Source of the DNA: a virus
DNA length: 44,378 nt
Direction: 5' to 3' (one strand)
Virus record (IMG/VR): IMGVR_UViG_3300032236_001599
Coordinates: 1 to 44,378 of that record
Position numbers and translations under genes: made by a program
Notes under the pieces: model-generated
The model's database searches: none
What the model was told of the DNA's origin: nothing
Seen by the model: only the letters and a program-made list of their open reading frames with translations
Part shown: piece by piece, positions 1 to 6,710 of the stretch
Layout of the letters: every line of letters starts with the position of its first letter
How positions within the stretch are numbered: position 1 is the stretch's first letter

Positions 1-73
1 GAGGGTCAACGATGACCCAGCGTGCGAAGATTTTGGAAGCATCGACGATGCTGTATTCCTTCGGCTCGCTCAC
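1..73 (-). CDS. Partial copy of the 118-residue coiled-coil gene (5' end only)
   Basis: This is the first 24 codons of the gene that is complete at 43972-44328, repeated here because of the terminal redundancy. It starts with GTG at 73-71 and reads MSEPKEYSIVDASK before running off the left edge. Its start codon overlaps the stop codon of the upstream gene (70-423) as GTGA. An SD-like AAGGAGGAG lies just upstream, inside the end of that gene. It is not a separate gene. Confidence 0.9.
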   Translation of the reverse strand, partial: MSEPKEYSIVDASKIFARWVIVDP

Positions 74-123
74 GACGCTCCTCCTTCCTTGGCCGGCCCG
101 CCGTCGGACTTCTGCCGGCGCCA
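1..123. repeat. Terminal direct repeat, left copy (circular closure)
   Basis: These 123 bases are identical to the last 123 bases of the window (44256-44378). The repeat lies inside coding sequence: it covers the 5' part of one small gene and the 3' end of the next, and the reading frames continue correctly when the ends are joined. This fits an assembly overlap of a circular or circularly permuted molecule. The non-redundant unit is therefore 44,255 bp. A true packaged terminal repeat of this length is possible but less likely, because it would interrupt genes. Confidence 0.95.
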
Positions 124-423
124 CTCCTGCCACTCGGCGAAGTCGGCCTGGATGCCGGTCCATTTGAGATACTCCTTGAACTCGTCGACTTCGGCCATGG
201 CGATCTGAAGGGACTTCTGCCAATTGTCGGACCGGAGTTTCCAAAGTTCGGCCGTGGCGCCATCGACGGTCCTAGGGGTGGCGGCTTCCTTGATGACGAC
301 CATGACGGCCTTGCTCAGCGCCGCCTCGAAGGAGTCTCTCTGCATCTCGGCGTGCGACAGGGCGAGGCGAAGCCGAGTGACTTCGCTTTCCGGTCCGCCG
401 TAGGGCGTAGGGTCTTCGCTCAT
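70..423 (-). CDS. Small coiled-coil protein, unknown function
   Basis: This encodes 117 residues of a soluble, highly charged, mostly helical protein with a leucine-rich heptad stretch (VTRLRLALSHAEM) near residues 15-30. No catalytic motif is recognised. It starts with ATG in an ATGA overlap with the upstream gene and ends in a GTGA overlap with the next one, so it is translationally coupled on both sides. Its C-terminus (PAKEGGAS) is encoded by the AAGGAGGAG that acts as ribosome binding site for the next gene. It shares an MSE start and an AKEG tail with the genes at 43694 and 43972, which suggests a small paralogous group or convergent ends. The function is unknown. Confidence 0.75.
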   Translation of the reverse strand: MSEDPTPYGGPESEVTRLRLALSHAEMQRDSFEAALSKAVMVVIKEAATPRTVDGATAELWKLRSDNWQKSLQIAMAEVDEFKEYLKWTGIQADFAEWQEWRRQKSDGGPAKEGGAS

Positions 424-1190
424 TTGGCGCCTCCCTTCTTCTTCGCCTTCGCCGGCTTGGCCTTGGCCTTCGGAATCTTGTCCGACGGCCAGATGGCTGC
501 CGCAACAAGTTCGGAAGACTTGGCCTTGGCCAGCCTGACCTGCCGCTTGAGGCGCTGGATCTGGCTAAAGCAGTTTTCGTGAATGGCTCGCTCGCGGTCC
601 AGGTCGAAGATGGTCTGAGACAGCCTGTCCTTCAGGTCTTCGTTGGCCTTTGCATGTTCGGCCAGCTTCCGGGCGTTGTCGTCCCGGTCGTTGCGGGCGT
701 AGTAGAGCTGCTGGTCGGCTTCGGCCAGCTCCTTGCGGTAGTTGTCGCGTTCGGCTTCGGTTTTGGATAGTTCAGCAAACAGGCGGTTGTTGGCTTTCAG
801 GTTGTCGTCGGCCCGCTTCTTCTGTTCGTCACGTTCCTTAAGGGCTGCGAACTGCTCGCCAAGGGCGATGTCTCGTTCGGCGCGAGCGGCGTCGAGGCGC
901 TTGCCCATGGCGTCCAAGCCGGCCTTGGCGACCTCAAGCTGCTTCTCGGCCCTGTTGCGTTCCTGCATGGCTTCGCCGGCGACCCGTTCGACGGCGATGC
1001 GACTGGCCTGCTCGCCCCGGCTGGTCGATTTGAGATGGTCGACGGTTTGGGCCAGGGCGGTGACGACCGGCCAAGGGCAGAACCACCACATGGGCGGAAG
1101 CGAGTCCTTGATGGTCGGCGGTTCGTAGAACCTCGGTGTGTAGTCGGCCGGCAACTTCATGTCGTCGGCGTGGGTGTTGGGATCGGGCAT
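420..1190 (-). CDS. Long coiled-coil protein with N-terminal Trp-rich patch
   Basis: This encodes 256 residues. After a polar N-terminus there is a striking aromatic patch, PPMWWFCPWPVVTAL, at about residues 32-46. A long charged coiled coil follows at about residues 55-215 (repeats such as AERDIALGEQ and RDNYRKELAEAD), and then a lysine/alanine-rich tail (KAKAKPAKAKKKGG). The next gene upstream (1207-1434) has a similar aromatic patch, RWWWLNPW, followed by a helix, so the two look related. The patch could insert into a membrane interface or pack a coiled-coil oligomer; both are inference. The gene ends in ATGA coupling with the downstream gene, and its KKKGG tail encodes the SD AAGGGAGG. 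No enzymatic motif is seen. Confidence 0.75.
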   Translation of the reverse strand: MPDPNTHADDMKLPADYTPRFYEPPTIKDSLPPMWWFCPWPVVTALAQTVDHLKSTSRGEQASRIAVERVAGEAMQERNRAEKQLEVAKAGLDAMGKRLDAARAERDIALGEQFAALKERDEQKKRADDNLKANNRLFAELSKTEAERDNYRKELAEADQQLYYARNDRDDNARKLAEHAKANEDLKDRLSQTIFDLDRERAIHENCFSQIQRLKRQVRLAKAKSSELVAAAIWPSDKIPKAKAKPAKAKKKGGAK

Positions 1191-1206
1191 GGTATTGGGT
1201 GGGAAA

Positions 1207-1434
1207 TCATTCGCCCCGCTCGCGCCGGGCGTCGCGGTATTCGCGGACCTGGCTGGTCAGGCTGTTGGTCAGTTCGCGGAGGCGCCGGTTGTCGCGCCTG
1301 AGTATCTTGAGCAGGTCGTCCTGCTGGCAGGTCTTGCCGGCGAGGGCGACGACGGCCTGATGCAGGGTCTTGGCGTGGCGCCAGGGGTTGAGCCACCACC
1401 AGCGGGGGAGGCGTTCGTTGGTGTAGACGATCAT
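1207..1434 (-). CDS. Small Trp-rich coiled-coil protein
   Basis: This encodes 75 residues. The start ATG at 1434 forms an ATGA overlap with the stop of the small-terminase gene, which decides the start. An N-terminal aromatic patch (LPRWWWLNPW, residues 9-18) is followed by a basic, coiled-coil-prone helix (residues 35-75). The patch resembles WWFCPW of the neighbouring 256-residue gene downstream, so the two are probably diverged relatives or partners. There is no signal peptide and no known domain. The function is unknown; membrane-interface association is only an inference from the aromatic content. Confidence 0.7.
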   Translation of the reverse strand: MIVYTNERLPRWWWLNPWRHAKTLHQAVVALAGKTCQQDDLLKILRRDNRRLRELTNSLTSQVREYRDARRERGE

Positions 1435-1979
1435 GGTTGGGAGGAATTGGGTTTGATCTCGATGGCGTCCTCGACGGACTTCATCTCGTTGACGACCTGC
1501 TTCATGGATTCGAGCTGCTTGCGTCCGCGTTCGACGATCTCGGTCAGTTCGGAGACGGTCATCTCGCCCGGGTCTTTCTTGCCTTTCTGGCCCATGTGGA
1601 TGGCGGCGGCGATGGCGGACAGGCCATGGCCGGAGGCTTCGAGCGTCCAGCGGGCGGCTTGGAAGCGGACCTGAGCCGGGGCGGCCGGGTCGGACAGCAG
1701 GGACTGCATGACGCGCCACGCTTCGGAGGCGCCTTGGGTCTTTATCTCGGTGTCTCGCTTCTGCTCGATGGCGACGCGAATGCGATGGTCGGCGATGAGA
1801 TTGCCGCCGTTGCCATCGAAGCCGGCGGCCTTGGCGGCGGCCAGGCCGTTGCCACCGTTGCGGACGTATTCGTCGACGAACTTCTCCTGGCGTTCGTTCA
1901 AGGCCGGGGCGTCGCCGTCGTTGCGGATGATGACTCCGCCCTTCCACTGGTCCGGGTCTGTCTTATTTCGTTTCGACAT
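1431..1979 (-). CDS. terS: Terminase small subunit (Terminase_2-like)
   Basis: This encodes 182 residues. The N-terminal LNERQEKFVDEYVRNG followed by GLAAAKAAGF (about residues 27-55) is the typical DNA-binding helix-turn-helix opening of phage small terminases. A central helical oligomerisation region and a C-terminal charged helix follow. The protein recognises the packaging site and loads the large subunit. It is encoded about 12 kb from the large terminase across the circle (34105-35709), within the early-type operon rather than next to terL, which is unusual. The start overlaps the end of the upstream HTH gene by 17 bp, and the stop is in ATGA overlap with the 75-residue gene. The family call is by sequence pattern only. 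Confidence 0.85.
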   Translation of the reverse strand: MSKRNKTDPDQWKGGVIIRNDGDAPALNERQEKFVDEYVRNGGNGLAAAKAAGFDGNGGNLIADHRIRVAIEQKRDTEIKTQGASEAWRVMQSLLSDPAAPAQVRFQAARWTLEASGHGLSAIAAAIHMGQKGKKDPGEMTVSELTEIVERGRKQLESMKQVVNEMKSVEDAIEIKPNSSQP

Positions 1980-2403
1980 TGGCTATTCTCGTCTGATGTT
2001 TGAGGGCTTTGTAGTCGATGCCGTTGTCCTGGCACCAACGGCAGACATGGACGAGCGGGACGCCCATGCCTTGCGCTATCTTGGCCTGAGTCAGGCCGGC
2101 TGCGATGCCCTCCGTGATGGGCTTTCGCCAGTTGGAGCGGTCGTGTTTGTGGCGGCGCTTGCCGCCGTATTGGACGTAGGGGATGGACATGAGTCGGGTG
2201 AGTTTGCGGGCGGTGACGCGGGTGACGCCGGTCCGCTTGGAGATTTCGGTCAGGGAGATGCCGGCCTCGGCGTGCTTGCGGATGTCAGGACGCATCTCGA
2301 CATACTTCACGGCGGTCGACGGACGCATCAGCAGGCCGCGAAAGGCGACCCGACCCTTGGGCAGGGCGGGCGACTCGATGATCTCGAAGCGGGATTCGGT
2401 CAT
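1963..2403 (-). CDS. Double helix-turn-helix DNA-binding protein
   Basis: This encodes 146 residues from an ATG at 2403 that forms an ATGA overlap with the lysozyme-like gene upstream. Two HTH-like segments are visible: AGISLTEISKRTGVTRVTAR at about residues 47-66, and GLTQAKIAQGMGVPLVHVCR in the C-terminal half. A basic linker with several lysines and arginines (KRRHKHDRSNWRK) joins them. Such proteins are sequence-specific DNA binders: regulators, recombination directionality factors or terminase helpers. Its position directly before terS, with a 17-bp overlap, suggests a packaging or late-switch role, but that is inference. Confidence 0.7.
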   Translation of the reverse strand: MTESRFEIIESPALPKGRVAFRGLLMRPSTAVKYVEMRPDIRKHAEAGISLTEISKRTGVTRVTARKLTRLMSIPYVQYGGKRRHKHDRSNWRKPITEGIAAGLTQAKIAQGMGVPLVHVCRWCQDNGIDYKALKHQTRIANVETK

Positions 2404-2843
2404 TGGACTGCGATGTTGAGTTTGGCGGCCTTGATGAACTTGGCTTCCGGCGCAAGGGACAGCTGGAAACCGATGTCGGCGAAGCCTTGGTATCCCAGAT
2501 TCCAAGCAAGCCAGACCTCGCCGAGGAACGGCGTGCGGCCGATGTCCTTGCGGAGACGCTCGCGCAGGTAGGTCAGCCAGGTGGTGGCGTATTCGCGGGC
2601 GACGACCGGATCAGTCGCCTTGGAGTAAGGGTGGGTCGGCAGGCCGGCGGCCTTGCGCAGCTTGGTGCAGTCGGCCCAAGCCTCCTTGTGGAATTGGAAA
2701 CGTCCCTTCGCGCGTCTGCCGTCGCCGACGGCGGCGTCAGGGTTGCGCTGTCCGCCCGTCTCGACCTGTTGAACGGCGTCGACCCAGCAGCCAGGGACTG
2801 GGGTGGCGGTGGCTATGGCTATGGTGGCGAGTATGGTGGTCAT
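2400..2843 (-). CDS. Secreted lysozyme/transglycosylase-like protein
   Basis: This encodes 147 residues with an N-terminal hydrophobic segment (residues 3-16) resembling a signal peptide. A lysozyme-like fold signature follows: VDAVQQVETGG with a candidate catalytic Glu28, GRFQF at about 48-52, and a C-terminal LAWNLGYQGF. This pattern matches small GH23/SLT-type muramidases. It would act on peptidoglycan in the periplasm or as a virion-associated enzyme. It sits inside the early-type operon beside the HTH and terS genes, away from the holin cassette at 12.8-14.6 kb. A palindromic operator-like element (2857-2871) lies just upstream, and the ATG follows a GTCATCCCAAC leader without an SD. The enzyme class is moderately certain; biological timing is unknown. 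Confidence 0.65.
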   Translation of the reverse strand: MTTILATIAIATATPVPGCWVDAVQQVETGGQRNPDAAVGDGRRAKGRFQFHKEAWADCTKLRKAAGLPTHPYSKATDPVVAREYATTWLTYLRERLRKDIGRTPFLGEVWLAWNLGYQGFADIGFQLSLAPEAKFIKAAKLNIAVQ

Positions 2844-2856
2844 GTTGGGATGACGC

Positions 2857-2871
2857 CCTACAACCTTTAGG
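2857..2871 (-). promoter_or_regulatory. Candidate phage operator, site 3
   Basis: The minus strand reads CCTAAAGGTTGTAGG, an imperfect palindrome matching the CCT-N7-GTAGG pattern also found at 11074, 39374 and (minus) 38906. It overlaps the stop codon of the 63-residue gene and precedes the start of the lysozyme-like gene by 13 bp. On the plus strand the CCCTA/TAGGG arms followed by six T look like a weak terminator, but no plus-strand gene leads into it. Confidence 0.45.
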
Positions 2872-3058
2872 GTTTTTTCTTACGAGCAATCTTTTTCTCA
2901 GGCTTTTTTCGTCTCGCCTTGCCGATGCCGGAAATGGGCAGTCCGCCGGCGTCGCCGTATTTCTTCACGCCAGCCTGCACGATGAGCCGGCACCGCTCCC
3001 AGAGCGAGAGGTTGTCCCGACCATCGTCGGCGACACGGATGAGCGGGCGGTGGCTCAT
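2867..3058 (-). CDS. Small basic protein
   Basis: This encodes 63 residues ending in a strongly cationic tail (GKARRKKPEKKIARKKKP). The ATG at 3058 overlaps the primase-helicase stop as ATGA, so the gene is translationally coupled to it. The N-terminal half contains a short helix (SLWERCRLIVQAGVKKYG). The basic tail suggests nucleic-acid binding, perhaps as a helper of the replication protein upstream. No family is recognised. Confidence 0.65.
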   Translation of the reverse strand: MSHRPLIRVADDGRDNLSLWERCRLIVQAGVKKYGDAGGLPISGIGKARRKKPEKKIARKKKP

Positions 3059-5328
3059 GCTTTTATGACTTGGTGAAGGTCATGGTCATACCTGTATGTC
3101 GACCATTCTGGGGGGTCATACGCCCCGGACGCAAGTTCGGCGCCGGCGTCGTCCGTGGCGATTGGGCCGTTGGGCAAGTCGAGCCACTTCTTGTCCCTGC
3201 CTCCCTTGGCGGCGGCGGCGACGAGCTTCTTGGTCAGCATCAGTTCGTCGACCATGTGGGAAAACTCGCCCGGGCCGACGGATCGCAGGGTTTCGGGAAG
3301 CTCCGACCGTCGGCGGTAGAGGCCTGACTTGGCGTTCTTGCCCTCGATGGAATAGGGATGACCGGCCCGGGCGGCCAGCGTGACGGCGGCCAGCAGCCAG
3401 GCGTGGCGTTCGAGGAAGTTGACCTCGTTGAACTTGTCGCGGGCCGTGACGTCGACCAGCATCCCGCTCTGGGTGCGGAGCAAGGTCCGCTCGCCGTCAA
3501 ACATCTCGGGGTTGTTGGCCTTGCAAACCCCCATCTTCCAGAGGTGCTTCTTCTTCGGGACAAGGTCCATCGCCTTCATGCGACGGTCGTAGTCGGAGGC
3601 GTGCCAGATGCCGATGGTGGCGCGGAAGGCCGACGGCATGGCGGACGAGCCACGGACGGCCGACAGCATCTGCTCGGCGTTGCGGATCGGTTCGTCGCCC
3701 TGCTTGCGGATATGGTGCAGGACTACAAGCGCCGCCCCAAGCTCGCCGCAGACCTGCGAGGCTACGCGGATGAACTCATTGGTGATGGTGGCGGAGTTTT
3801 CCTCGCCGTGAAGAACGCTGTTGAGGGTGTCGATAACCACCAGCTGAAGGTTGGGTATCTGACGCAGCAGGGCGAAAAACTCCAGCCACTTGCGGGAGGG
3901 TCGTGACTCCTGCGTGCGGGGATCCTTCTCGACCAGGGCGAACGCCCCGCCGGAGTTGATGGTCGGGAAGACGATGAAGTCGTCGCCGGCTTCCTCGCGT
4001 CGGGAGCGGTCCGGGTCGATGGCGTCCAGACGGATGTGCAATTCCTCCTTGTCGTCCTCGGTGGTCAGCACGACGGCGGCGCCTCGGCGCAGGACCGGCA
4101 AACCGCACCAAGTGTCGCCCTCGCGGCGGCTGGCAATCTTCAGTCCCAGATCCAGCATGAGGAAGGTCTTGCCGGCGCCGCCCTCGGCGACGAACAGGGT
4201 GTGCTTCGAGGCGAGGACCAGCTTGTCGATGAGGAACTGACGGGTCGGAGTCTCGCCCTTGGCCCAGCGGTTGGCCGCCCAGACGGCCAGCCCCTTGCCT
4301 TCCTCAAGGATGGGCTTCTCCGGCTCGGGCATCGGGCCGTGGGTGGATAGGTCGTTGCGCAGCAGGCCAAGCCACTCGGTGTTGAACCGGGCTTCAGGCC
4401 AGGGCGGATTCATGTGGGCCTGCATCCAGCCGAAGGTGGCTAGGCGGGCCGCGTCGAGGGTCATCTTGCCAACGCGGGCGGTGTGGATGTAATGCCCGGC
4501 GACTCCGTTGAAGGCGGACCATCGGGTAATGGCTCCCTCGGCGCCGGCCTTGACGTCCTCGGTCAGCAGGTCGACGGCGGCCGGGCCTTCGGGGGTGGTG
4601 AGAGGGTCGGCGGGCTTCTCGACCAAGGCCCACGGAGAGGGCGGCATGCTCTCCGCCTTCTCGAACCAAGTCATGTTTGGCTGCCTGACGATGTCCACGC
4701 CCACACGCTCGATGACGACCGGGCGGCGGACGCCGTTCTTGCCATGCACCGATCCGGCGAGACGGATGGGCTGATGCGCGCGGCCGTAGGGGTTGCCGTC
4801 GACGCCGAGGCCGAACTGGATGTCGGCGCCTACCTTGCGGGCGATGGCGTCGCGGGCCTTGACGACTGAGGCGACGTCGCTAGTCGGGGCGATGAACCAA
4901 TAGGCGTGGCGCTTGGCCTTGCCTTCGTCGGTGGTTCCTCCGGACAGGACTACCATCGACGGCTCTCCGAAATGCTCGTCGGCGTATGCGAGTTTCGCAT
5001 CGGTGTCGCCGGTGTCGAAGTCGGCGCAGATCGTGCGAAAGACGTCACAATTCTCGGCGGTTCCTCTGTCCTCCTTCAGGGTGCAGGGGATGATGAAGGT
5101 CGCGACGTCATGCTGCCCCCAGCGGGTGGCGTGGAAGACGACGGAAGCGACGAACCTTTCCCAGCCAAGGGCGGCCGGCTCAAGGAAGATGTCTTCTCGG
5201 AAGACGCCCTCGCGGGCGGTTCCTTTCTCTCCGATTCCTCGGAGGTTGACGAAGCCGGTCGCCTCCCTGCCGAACAGCAGGTCGAGGTGACGGTAGACGT
5301 CGTGATGGTTGACGGTGGGGTTGGACAT
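3055..5328 (-). CDS. Bifunctional primase-helicase (AEP/RepB-like primase + RepA-like ATPase)
   Basis: This encodes 757 residues. The N-terminal half has the three motifs of an archaeo-eukaryotic-type primase: ADFDTGD with metal ligands D103 and D105, SGG...RHAYWF with H141, and IRLAGSVHGK around R189. The C-terminal half is a RecA-like AAA_25/RepA helicase domain: Walker A GGAGKT at 383-388, Walker B LQLVVID ending at D500, and the sensor strand ALVVLHHIRK near 533-542. It would open the replication origin and prime synthesis. As no phage DNA polymerase is seen, elongation must rely on the host. The ATG at 5328 follows a CCCAACA leader without an SD. The call is strong for both domains. Confidence 0.92.
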   Translation of the reverse strand: MSNPTVNHHDVYRHLDLLFGREATGFVNLRGIGEKGTAREGVFREDIFLEPAALGWERFVASVVFHATRWGQHDVATFIIPCTLKEDRGTAENCDVFRTICADFDTGDTDAKLAYADEHFGEPSMVVLSGGTTDEGKAKRHAYWFIAPTSDVASVVKARDAIARKVGADIQFGLGVDGNPYGRAHQPIRLAGSVHGKNGVRRPVVIERVGVDIVRQPNMTWFEKAESMPPSPWALVEKPADPLTTPEGPAAVDLLTEDVKAGAEGAITRWSAFNGVAGHYIHTARVGKMTLDAARLATFGWMQAHMNPPWPEARFNTEWLGLLRNDLSTHGPMPEPEKPILEEGKGLAVWAANRWAKGETPTRQFLIDKLVLASKHTLFVAEGGAGKTFLMLDLGLKIASRREGDTWCGLPVLRRGAAVVLTTEDDKEELHIRLDAIDPDRSRREEAGDDFIVFPTINSGGAFALVEKDPRTQESRPSRKWLEFFALLRQIPNLQLVVIDTLNSVLHGEENSATITNEFIRVASQVCGELGAALVVLHHIRKQGDEPIRNAEQMLSAVRGSSAMPSAFRATIGIWHASDYDRRMKAMDLVPKKKHLWKMGVCKANNPEMFDGERTLLRTQSGMLVDVTARDKFNEVNFLERHAWLLAAVTLAARAGHPYSIEGKNAKSGLYRRRSELPETLRSVGPGEFSHMVDELMLTKKLVAAAAKGGRDKKWLDLPNGPIATDDAGAELASGAYDPPEWSTYRYDHDLHQVIKA

Positions 5329-5350
5329 TGTTGGGAAATGTCGGTTTGCC

Positions 5351-5929
5351 TCATTCGACCGATTCGGTCAAACAAACTCGGTGGCCTTTGGCCTTGGCGG
5401 CGGCGACCAGCCAGGTTGCGGTGACGTCGTCGAGCTGATGGAGGGCTTCCTGCGGCAGGACGAACGACTGGCGCGAGGATCCTTTGAAGTAGTCCAGGCG
5501 TTCGGGGATGATGAGTTCCTCGCGGGAAGCCCAGCCGGCGAATGTGATGGTCCTGTTGGTCAGGTCGACCAACATGAGGACGTAGGCGTGGCAGTATTCC
5601 TTCGTCCCGGGCTTGCCGTCGAAGAAGTAGGCCGGGACGAGCAGGTGGGCGTTGCGATGCTTGCTGGACTTGACCTCGACGGCCTGTCCGTTGGACGTGA
5701 AGTCGATGGAGCCGGACCTTGCCCGGATGTCCTTGTCCCGTTCGGCGTCGAAGATCTGGCTGAACGCCACCTCCCCCAGCAGGCCGATGAAGTCGGCCGA
5801 CACGGCGTTGCCCATGTCGCCGATCCTCTGGTCGGGATGGCCAGCGAGGCGGGAAACCTGATGGCGCTTGGCCGCCTCGTCGTGGATGTCTTCCATTTCC
5901 TTTTCCGTGAAAGTGACGCTGATGCGCAT
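5351..5929 (-). CDS. PD-(D/E)XK-type nuclease-like protein
   Basis: This encodes 192 residues. I chose ATG 5929 (MRISVTFTEKEME) because it lies 5 bp after the preceding stop; an earlier in-frame start would overlap the upstream gene by about 90 bp. The middle carries a restriction-endonuclease-like core: LLGEVAFSQIF, then GSIDF, then AVEVKSS, i.e. E...D...EVK. The N-terminal helix resembles a small DNA-binding module. It lies between the Cas4/RecB-like nuclease and the primase-helicase, so a role in recombination or in cleaving host or replication DNA is likely. No exact family is recognised. Confidence 0.75.
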   Translation of the reverse strand: MRISVTFTEKEMEDIHDEAAKRHQVSRLAGHPDQRIGDMGNAVSADFIGLLGEVAFSQIFDAERDKDIRARSGSIDFTSNGQAVEVKSSKHRNAHLLVPAYFFDGKPGTKEYCHAYVLMLVDLTNRTITFAGWASREELIIPERLDYFKGSSRQSFVLPQEALHQLDDVTATWLVAAAKAKGHRVCLTESVE

Positions 5930-5934
5930 AAACC

Positions 5935-6702
5935 TCAGTTGCTGCGCCAGTCCCAATTCTGCTGCTGCTCGGGTTGGATGGTGGCGGATACCTGATGGCA
6001 GCGGAGGCGGTAGTCGCAGAACTTGCAACGGAAGTCGGAGCGGTCCTTGAAGGGCTTCGGCACTTCCTCGGCGTTGGCCGTGGAGACGACGCGGACGGCC
6101 CGGTCGACGTAGTATTGTGCGTCGACGGCGTTGAAGGCGACGACCTCGACATGGATCTCGCCGGTGTCTCGGTTCAGCGCGGTGAAGATGCAGACCGGGA
6201 TTTCCTTGTAGGCCATGTAGACCTGAACCTGCGCGTAGTAGACCGGCTTGGACTTCTTCAGACCCTGCTTGACGAAGTCGTTCCAGCTCTTGTCGCCCAG
6301 CGCCTTGTTCTCCCAGACGGCCGGGTAGGTCAGGCCGGCGATGACCGGCCCGCCTAGGATGATGCCGTCCAGGTGTCCCTTGAAGCGGTCGCCGGCGTCG
6401 GAGATGCCGAACTGCCTGCCGTCCTCGCCGTGCGTCCGCAGGTCGAAGCCGGCGAGCCGCATGTATTCGGCCATGCGTTCCTCGCCGTCATGGCCCATGT
6501 CGAAGATGCGGAGGGTCTTGCCCTTGAACTCGGCGCCTTCGTCCTTGGGGGTCTGGTGGTAGGAGTAGGCGAGCTGACGCTCGCACTCGGCGCCGATGGC
6601 GGAGGCGCCAAGGTATCGGCGAGGCGGCTGCTCGCCGCGTTTCTTTTTCAATGCCTCGTCGATATGGGCGACGATGGTTTCTGGGATGGTCGGTTGGAAC
6701 AT
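5935..6702 (-). CDS. Cas4/RecB-like PD-(D/E)XK exonuclease with Fe-S cysteines
   Basis: This encodes 255 residues. The start at ATG 6702 follows a GAATACCAAC leader after the helicase stop. RecB-family nuclease motifs are clear: GHLDG (metal Asp), VWENKAL (E-x-K) and YYAQVQVYM (motif IV Q/Y). One cysteine near the N-terminus (GAECERQLAY) and three at the C-terminus (CKFCDYRLRCH) form the four-cysteine pattern that holds a 4Fe-4S cluster in Cas4 and AddB. The enzyme probably resects DNA ends for the recombination system encoded next to it (SSB, Sak4-like ATPase, SF2 helicase). No CRISPR array or cas1/cas2 is present, so it is a phage recombination nuclease rather than a CRISPR adaptation protein. 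Confidence 0.87.
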   Translation of the reverse strand: MFQPTIPETIVAHIDEALKKKRGEQPPRRYLGASAIGAECERQLAYSYHQTPKDEGAEFKGKTLRIFDMGHDGEERMAEYMRLAGFDLRTHGEDGRQFGISDAGDRFKGHLDGIILGGPVIAGLTYPAVWENKALGDKSWNDFVKQGLKKSKPVYYAQVQVYMAYKEIPVCIFTALNRDTGEIHVEVVAFNAVDAQYYVDRAVRVVSTANAEEVPKPFKDRSDFRCKFCDYRLRCHQVSATIQPEQQQNWDWRSN

Positions 6703-6710
6703 GTTGGTAT

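Noticed and set aside
1-123. Terminal repeats as att sites or a transposon boundary
   Set aside because: They lie at the artificial window ends, inside overlapping genes, with no recombinase nearby. They reflect circular closure.
2856-2877. Plus-strand rho-independent terminator at the CCCTA/TAGGG element
   Set aside because: No plus-strand transcript reaches it and the stem is only five pairs. It is better explained as an operator-type palindrome.
5935-6702. Cas4-like nuclease as a sign of a CRISPR system
   Set aside because: No repeat-spacer array or other cas gene is present. The neighbours are phage recombination genes.
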